Assembly (NCBI RefSeq): GCF_029625335.1
Contig: NZ_CP121111.1
Span: 682,001 to 746,000, forward strand
Direction: 5' to 3'
Length of the DNA stretch: 64,000 bases
Source: Flavobacterium nitratireducens
GTDB lineage: Bacteria > Bacteroidota > Bacteroidia > Flavobacteriales > Flavobacteriaceae
The notes under the pieces are model-generated. The model saw nothing but the letters and a program-made list of their open reading frames with translations, had not been told where the DNA came from and did no database searches. Both the position numbers and the translations under genes were made by a program. Of the stretch, positions 60,179-64,000 are shown in pieces; the first letter of the stretch is position 1, and every line of letters starts with the position of its first letter.

Positions 60179-61462
60179 ATGCCATTATCTGCCAACGATA
60201 CTAAAAGAAAATCATGGATTGAAGTTCCTGCGAATAGTGATTTCCCAATCCAAAATATTCCTTTTGGTGTATTCTTAACCAAAGAAAATGTGGTTACGGT
60301 AGGAACTCGCATTGGGGATTCGGCTATAGATTTAGGTGCACTGCAACAATTAGGATATTTTGCAGGAATTGAATTGACTGATGATATGTTTATTCAAGAC
60401 ACTCTTAACGACTTTATTTCTGACGGAAAAAAAACCTGGCGTTTGGTTCGTAATCGAATTGCCGAGATTTTTGACGAAAACAATTCCAAATTGCGCGACA
60501 ATGCTCAGCATCGTAATATTATCATTTTCAACATCAATGAAGTAGAAATGCAATTGCCTGTTCTTATAGGTGATTATACCGATTTTTATTCCAGTAAAAT
60601 TCATGCTTCCAATGTAGGTAAAATGATTCGCAACGAAGAGAACGCTTTATTGCCTAACTGGCCTCAAATGCCTATTGCCTATCACGGTAGAAGTTCAACT
60701 ATAATACCTTCGGGAATTCCGGTTCACAGACCTTTAGGACAAACTTTACCCCCTGATGCCACTACGCCTGTTTTTGGAGCTTCACGTTCTGTTGACTTTG
60801 AATTAGAAACAGCTTTCATTACTACCGATGCAAATATCATGGGAGAAATGATTCCAATTAGTGAAGCCGAAGATTATATTTTTGGAATGGTTTTATTAAA
60901 TGACTGGACGGCTCGAGATATTCAAAAATGGGAATACATGCCCTTAGGACCTTTATTGTCTAAAAACTTTGCCACTTCGATTTCACCTTGGATTGTTACG
61001 ATGGATGCTTTAGAACCTTTTAGAGTAGCCAGTCCAAAACAAAATCCGAGTCCGTTGCCTTATTTACAACAAAAAGGGAAACATTCGTTTGATATTAACC
61101 TTGAAGTAGCAATACAGCCCGAAAAAGCAGAGCCTACTGTAGTTTCAAAATCCAATTTCAAACACATGTATTGGACGATGAACCAACAATTAACACACCA
61201 TACTTCTAACGGTTGCCGAATCAATTCAGGAGACATGATGGGCTCAGGAGCGATTTCAGGACCAACACCGGATAGCTATGGTTCGATGTTAGAATTAACC
61301 TGGGGTGGTGAAAAACCATTAAAACTGAATAATGGTAGCGAACGAAAATTCATCAATGACAATGACACGGTAATTTTCAAAGGATATTGCGAAAACAGTC
61401 AGGTTCGCATTGGCTTTGGTGAAGTGACCAGTAAATTACTTCCACCATTTGTGAGAAAATAA
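60179..61462 (+). CDS. fahA: fumarylacetoacetase
   Basis: The product is 427 residues. The catalytic domain shows IGDYTDFYSSKIHASNVG (metal-binding Asp and catalytic region), MPIAYHGRSSTIIPSG, VDFELETAFI and NDWTARDIQKWEYMPLGP. These match eukaryotic-type FAH. The enzyme splits fumarylacetoacetate in the last step of tyrosine degradation. No other tyrosine-pathway gene is in the window. A strong terminator follows. Confidence 0.96.
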   Translation: MPLSANDTKRKSWIEVPANSDFPIQNIPFGVFLTKENVVTVGTRIGDSAIDLGALQQLGYFAGIELTDDMFIQDTLNDFISDGKKTWRLVRNRIAEIFDENNSKLRDNAQHRNIIIFNINEVEMQLPVLIGDYTDFYSSKIHASNVGKMIRNEENALLPNWPQMPIAYHGRSSTIIPSGIPVHRPLGQTLPPDATTPVFGASRSVDFELETAFITTDANIMGEMIPISEAEDYIFGMVLLNDWTARDIQKWEYMPLGPLLSKNFATSISPWIVTMDALEPFRVASPKQNPSPLPYLQQKGKHSFDINLEVAIQPEKAEPTVVSKSNFKHMYWTMNQQLTHHTSNGCRINSGDMMGSGAISGPTPDSYGSMLELTWGGEKPLKLNNGSERKFINDNDTVIFKGYCENSQVRIGFGEVTSKLLPPFVRK

Positions 61463-61473
61463 TAACACTTTAT

Positions 61474-61513
61474 AAAAAAAGTCCCGTCTGAATATTCAAA
61501 CGGGACTTTTTAT
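61474..61513. terminator. bidirectional intrinsic terminator
   Basis: AAAAAGTCCCGT / ACGGGACTTTTT is a 12-bp stem with a self-complementary loop (TGAATATTCA), between convergent genes. Confidence 0.9.
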
Positions 61514-61534
61514 ATTTGAATAAAAAAGGAACAA

Positions 61535-62191
61535 TTACTTGTTTCCTTTTTCGAAATCAGCAATAAATTGTGCTAATCCGATATCAGTTAATGGGTGTTT
61601 CAATAAACCAGCGATTGCAGATAACGGTCCAGTCATAACATCAGCACCAATTTTCGCACAGTTAACAATATGCATTGTGTGACGTACAGAAGCAGCCAAG
61701 ATTTGAGTCTCGTATCCGTAGTTATCGTAGATCTCTCTAATTTCTTGAATCAAGTTTAAACCGTCAGTAGAAACATCATCTAATCTTCCTAAAAATGGAG
61801 AAACATAAGTAGCACCTGCTTTTGCAGCTAATAAAGCCTGTCCAGCAGAGAATACTAAGGTTACATTCGTTTTGATTCCTTTATCAGAAAAATATTTAGC
61901 AGCTTGAACACCTTCTTTAGTCATAGGTAATTTTACAACGATTTGCTCGTGTAATTCAGCTAACTCTTCTCCTTCTCTCACCATTCCTTCAAAGTCCAAA
62001 GCATTTACCTCAGCACTTACATCACCGTCAACAAGATTACAAATGTCAACATAGTGTTTCAAGATGTTATCTTTTCCAGTGATTCCTTCTTTAGCCATCA
62101 AAGACGGATTAGTTGTTACCCCATCTAATACCCCTAAAGATTGTGCTTCTTTAATTTGAGCTAAATTAGCCGTATCAATAAAAAATTTCAT
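61535..62191 (-). CDS. transaldolase (short TalC/FSA-type)
   Basis: The product is 218 residues, the short transaldolase subfamily. [20 protein letters not shown] and [14 protein letters not shown] open the TIM barrel; the Schiff-base Lys is in [32 protein letters not shown] and [11 protein letters not shown] are conserved. It belongs to the pentose phosphate pathway, but fructose-6-phosphate aldolase activity in this subfamily cannot be excluded by eye. Confidence 0.92.
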   Translation of the reverse strand: MKFFIDTANLAQIKEAQSLGVLDGVTTNPSLMAKEGITGKDNILKHYVDICNLVDGDVSAEVNALDFEGMVREGEELAELHEQIVVKLPMTKEGVQAAKYFSDKGIKTNVTLVFSAGQALLAAKAGATYVSPFLGRLDDVSTDGLNLIQEIREIYDNYGYETQILAASVRHTMHIVNCAKIGADVMTGPLSAIAGLLKHPLTDIGLAQFIADFEKGNK

Positions 62192-62283
62192 AATTTATAT
62201 ATTTAATTGTTTTTAGTTTTTTTATTAAAAAGTGTTTTTTACACACTTAATTTTAATCAACGTTTGCAAATTTACAATTTAAA

Positions 62284-62493
62284 TTACTTAGTCGAATTAT
62301 TTCTATTCAATTCTTTCAATTCATCACGAATTTCCTCTAAAACGTTCAATAATTCATTTCGATGCTCTTCAGCATTATTAATTCGATCACTTATCGCCTT
62401 TAGTATTCTTCGGATAATCAACCATAAAAGGATAAAAAATACTAAAGGAAAAACAATTCCAATCGTATCAAACCAATTCTCCATAGTTATCAT
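62284..62493 (-). CDS. small membrane-anchored coiled-coil protein
   Basis: The product is 69 residues (ATG three codons later is also possible). One membrane helix (IGIVFPLVFFILLWLIIRRIL) is followed by a charged helix likely to form a coiled coil (EHRNELLNVLEEIRDELKEL). The start overlaps the SDR stop by 4 bp, so they are co-transcribed. Function unknown. Confidence 0.65.
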   Translation of the reverse strand: MITMENWFDTIGIVFPLVFFILLWLIIRRILKAISDRINNAEEHRNELLNVLEEIRDELKELNRNNSTK

Positions 62494-63293
62494 AATTTAT
62501 AATGATTCATCAATATTTTTTCAAAAACTGCATCTGGTAATAATCGTTTAAGAACGATAGAAAACTTTTGCATAAAAGCGCCTACTTTATAATGAATCTT
62601 AGGTCTTAGTGATTCAATAATGTTATAAACTGCCGCTGCCATATCATTAGGATCACTTCCACTATCAACATGTTCATCCATCATTTTTAAAGTAGTACCA
62701 TAAGGAACTTCATATGCCGAACCTTTAACCAAAGGAGCGTGAAAACGACCCGACGCAATGTTAGTTGCAAAATCACCTGGAGCCACATTGGTAATATGGA
62801 TTCCAAAAGACTTCACTTCCATTCGTAAGGCTTCAGTAATTAATTCTAAAGCGCCTTTGGATGCCGAATAAACACTTCTATACGGCAAGCCCATATAGCC
62901 GGCAATTGAAGTCACATTGATAATCAAACCTGATTTTTGCTGACGCATTTGTGGCAACACCGCCTTCATCACTTCAATAGGACCAAAAAAATTAGTTTCG
63001 AAATTGTTTTTGATTTCCGATGTTGGAATTTCTTCCAAAGGGCCTGTAATCCCTACTCCCGCATTATTAATCAACACATCTAATCTTCCCGTTGTAGCAA
63101 TAACCGTATCGACAGCAGAACGAATAGAATTAACATCTCTAACATCCAAAGCTACTAATGGAAATACAGAGTTCAAAACTGCATCGGGATTTCTGCTGGT
63201 TCCATAAACTATAAACCCTTTTTGATGTAAAAATTCACCAATAGATTTTCCTATTCCCGAAGAACCTCCGGTAATCAATACTACTTTACTCAT
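62490..63293 (-). CDS. short-chain dehydrogenase/reductase
   Basis: The product is 267 residues with a Rossmann fold: TGGSSGIGKSIGEF (TGxxxGxG), LINNAGVGITGP (NNAG), the catalytic Ser in VTSIAGYMG and Tyr/Lys in YRSVYSASKGALE. This is a classical SDR likely using NAD(P)H. The substrate is unknown. A helical C-terminus of about 60 residues (KVGAFMQKFSIVLKRLL) extends beyond the core. Confidence 0.92.
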   Translation of the reverse strand: MSKVVLITGGSSGIGKSIGEFLHQKGFIVYGTSRNPDAVLNSVFPLVALDVRDVNSIRSAVDTVIATTGRLDVLINNAGVGITGPLEEIPTSEIKNNFETNFFGPIEVMKAVLPQMRQQKSGLIINVTSIAGYMGLPYRSVYSASKGALELITEALRMEVKSFGIHITNVAPGDFATNIASGRFHAPLVKGSAYEVPYGTTLKMMDEHVDSGSDPNDMAAAVYNIIESLRPKIHYKVGAFMQKFSIVLKRLLPDAVFEKILMNHYKL

Positions 63294-63300
63294 TTTTTTT

Positions 63301-63393
63301 TAGTTATGGGTTATTAGTTATGAGTTATGGGTTATAGTTCTATTTTGAATTTGAGTCAAAAACTCTTAACTTCTAACCTATAACTTTTAACTT
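63301..63393. repeat. tandem GTTATGGG-type repeat with inverted partner
   Basis: Several copies of (A)GTTATGGGTTAT/AGTTATGAG run from about 63301 to 63337. TAACTTCTAACCTATAAC at 63367-63384 is the inverted counterpart. It lies between the SDR and SRP RNA genes. Low complexity, no gene. Confidence 0.55.
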
Positions 63394-63491
63394 ACCGAAA
63401 GGCCAAAAATAAAAAAATCCTCCCGAAGGAAGACTACTTTTGTATTAATTCTGAAGAATTAACCCGAAAAAAAATCAGATTAAATAAAAAA

Positions 63492-63585
63492 TGGCAAGCG
63501 ACCTACATCGCACCGCTCAACCGCTTACCCTTGCTATGTTCCCATCCTGGGGGAGTCTGCAGGAGCTGGTCGTGTAGGACTTGCC
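63492..63585 (-). ncRNA. ffs: bacterial signal recognition particle RNA (small type)
   Basis: Read on the minus strand, GGCAAG..CCTACA at the 5' side pairs with TGTAGG..CTTGCC at the 3' side. The apical hairpin has the SRP-type core, CAGGATGGGAACATAGCAAG, that binds Ffh. The transcript ends in a T-run after CTTGCCA (63485-63491). The size of about 94 nt fits the small bacterial SRP RNA. With Ffh it targets nascent membrane proteins. Confidence 0.88.
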
Positions 63586-63589
63586 GGTG

Positions 63590-63619
63590 CAAATATACAA
63601 TCTTTTTATATTTTTGCAA
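63590..63619 (-). promoter_or_regulatory. SRP RNA promoter (TTG-19 bp-TATATTTG)
   Basis: On the minus strand TTG (complement of 63617-63619) and TATATTTG (63590-63597) are 19 bp apart and sit just before the RNA's 5' stem. Confidence 0.75.
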
Positions 63620-63674
63620 GCCCTTTTGATAGCTTAAAATAACATTGTATATTAGAACTTTTAAAAAACAAAGC

Positions 63675-64000
63675 ATGAAAAAATATAACTTACTATCTTT
63701 CATTTTATTAGGAACAATACTTTCTAATTGTGGAGATACAAAAAATAGAGAAAATACGATATTTAATTTTGATTCTTCGACTATTTCAGCACAATACCAA
63801 CCTCAAGAACGTCTTGATTTAAGTATTTTGAATCCAAAAGCGAAAGCGGTTGACAGTATTGTTTACTACATTAATGACACTAAAATAAAAACAGTTAAAG
63901 GACTTGAAAAACTTTCTTTTGAATTAAAAAATCAAAAACTAGGTTATCAAAATATAAAAGCGGTAGTTTATTTTGAAGGTGAAAATGCCGAAACCACTAC
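63675..64000 (+). CDS. lipoprotein, probably glutaminyl-peptide cyclotransferase (partial)
   Basis: The frame starts at ATG 63675 and runs off the right edge after about 108 residues. The lipobox is TILSNCGD. The visible part is a beta-sandwich-like N-domain (LDLSILNPKAKAVDSIVYYI, QNIKAVVYFEGENAE). I recall this N-terminus from flavobacterial proteins annotated as glutaminyl-peptide cyclotransferase, whose catalytic propeller would lie outside the window. The enzymatic part is not seen, so the name is tentative. Confidence 0.55.
   Translation, partial: MKKYNLLSFILLGTILSNCGDTKNRENTIFNFDSSTISAQYQPQERLDLSILNPKAKAVDSIVYYINDTKIKTVKGLEKLSFELKNQKLGYQNIKAVVYFEGENAETT

Noticed and set aside
63503..63703. 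66-codon minus-strand frame
   Set aside because: It is made of the SRP RNA gene and its promoter.
1..64000. CRISPR arrays, tRNA or rRNA genes
   Set aside because: No regularly spaced repeats and no tRNA or rRNA signature seen on either strand.

Overview
The window looks like a chromosomal segment of a Flavobacterium-type member of the Bacteroidota. The evidence is AT-rich DNA, many promoters with the Bacteroidota -7 box TAnnTTTG, a FecI-type sigma / FecR / STN-type TonB receptor cascade, an alpha/beta-fused 2-oxoacid dehydrogenase E1, a fused ThrA, and many small lipoproteins with a Cys lipobox. Everything here is read by eye. Family names come from remembered motifs, not from a search.

Layout. 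1-6.6 kb: a MoxR/Mg-chelatase-like AAA ATPase (partial) with its VWA partner, a YchJ-like protein, a CHASE/PAS histidine kinase overlapping a frameshifted response regulator, and small unknowns. 6.7-12.1 kb: a J-domain/KTSC protein, a SIMPL protein, a rhomboid protease, a lipid A acyltransferase, an outer-membrane protein, a secreted metalloprotease and a repeat-bearing lipoprotein. 12.3-16.8 kb: the ECF sigma / anti-sigma / TonB receptor set and a DoxX protein. 16.9-34.4 kb: housekeeping and transport genes (glmM, ACP phosphodiesterase, AlkD-like, ClC channel, Fic, uvrA, LOG family, a catalytically degenerate M1-like/beta-barrel fusion, a frameshifted E1 dehydrogenase, a PiT phosphate transporter with its DUF47 partner). 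34.7-39.9 kb: thrABC, preceded by a 28-residue Thr-rich leader peptide with its own promoter.

40.6-53.2 kb is an accessory, IS-loaded region. It holds an IS1182-like remnant, two inverted copies of one IS3-type element (A1, A2), a second IS3-type element (B), and a solo 73-bp end identical to A2. Between the ISs lies very AT-rich cargo: an OGG-fold protein, a zinc-ribbon membrane protein and a TerB-like protein in one tight operon. These are followed by a HTH regulator, a HAD phosphatase, a lipoprotein, and a DUF2779-like gene split by IS B and cut off at IS A2. After the island come an operon of acetyltransferases with a cysteine-poor IscA-like protein, and a small membrane protein whose upstream region is the solo IS end.

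53.5-64 kb: a NarL-type two-component system followed by a perfect palindrome and a small secreted repeat protein; a GMP reductase gene with an in-frame stop just after its catalytic cysteine; miaE, glyA, a fumarylacetoacetase gene, transaldolase, an SDR, the SRP RNA gene, and the start of a lipoprotein resembling glutaminyl-peptide cyclotransferase.

The points most worth a second look are the OGG/zinc-ribbon/TerB cassette with a palindrome at its promoter, the thr leader, the IS end captured as a promoter, and three disrupted conserved genes (response regulator, E1, guaC), which may be real decay or assembly errors.
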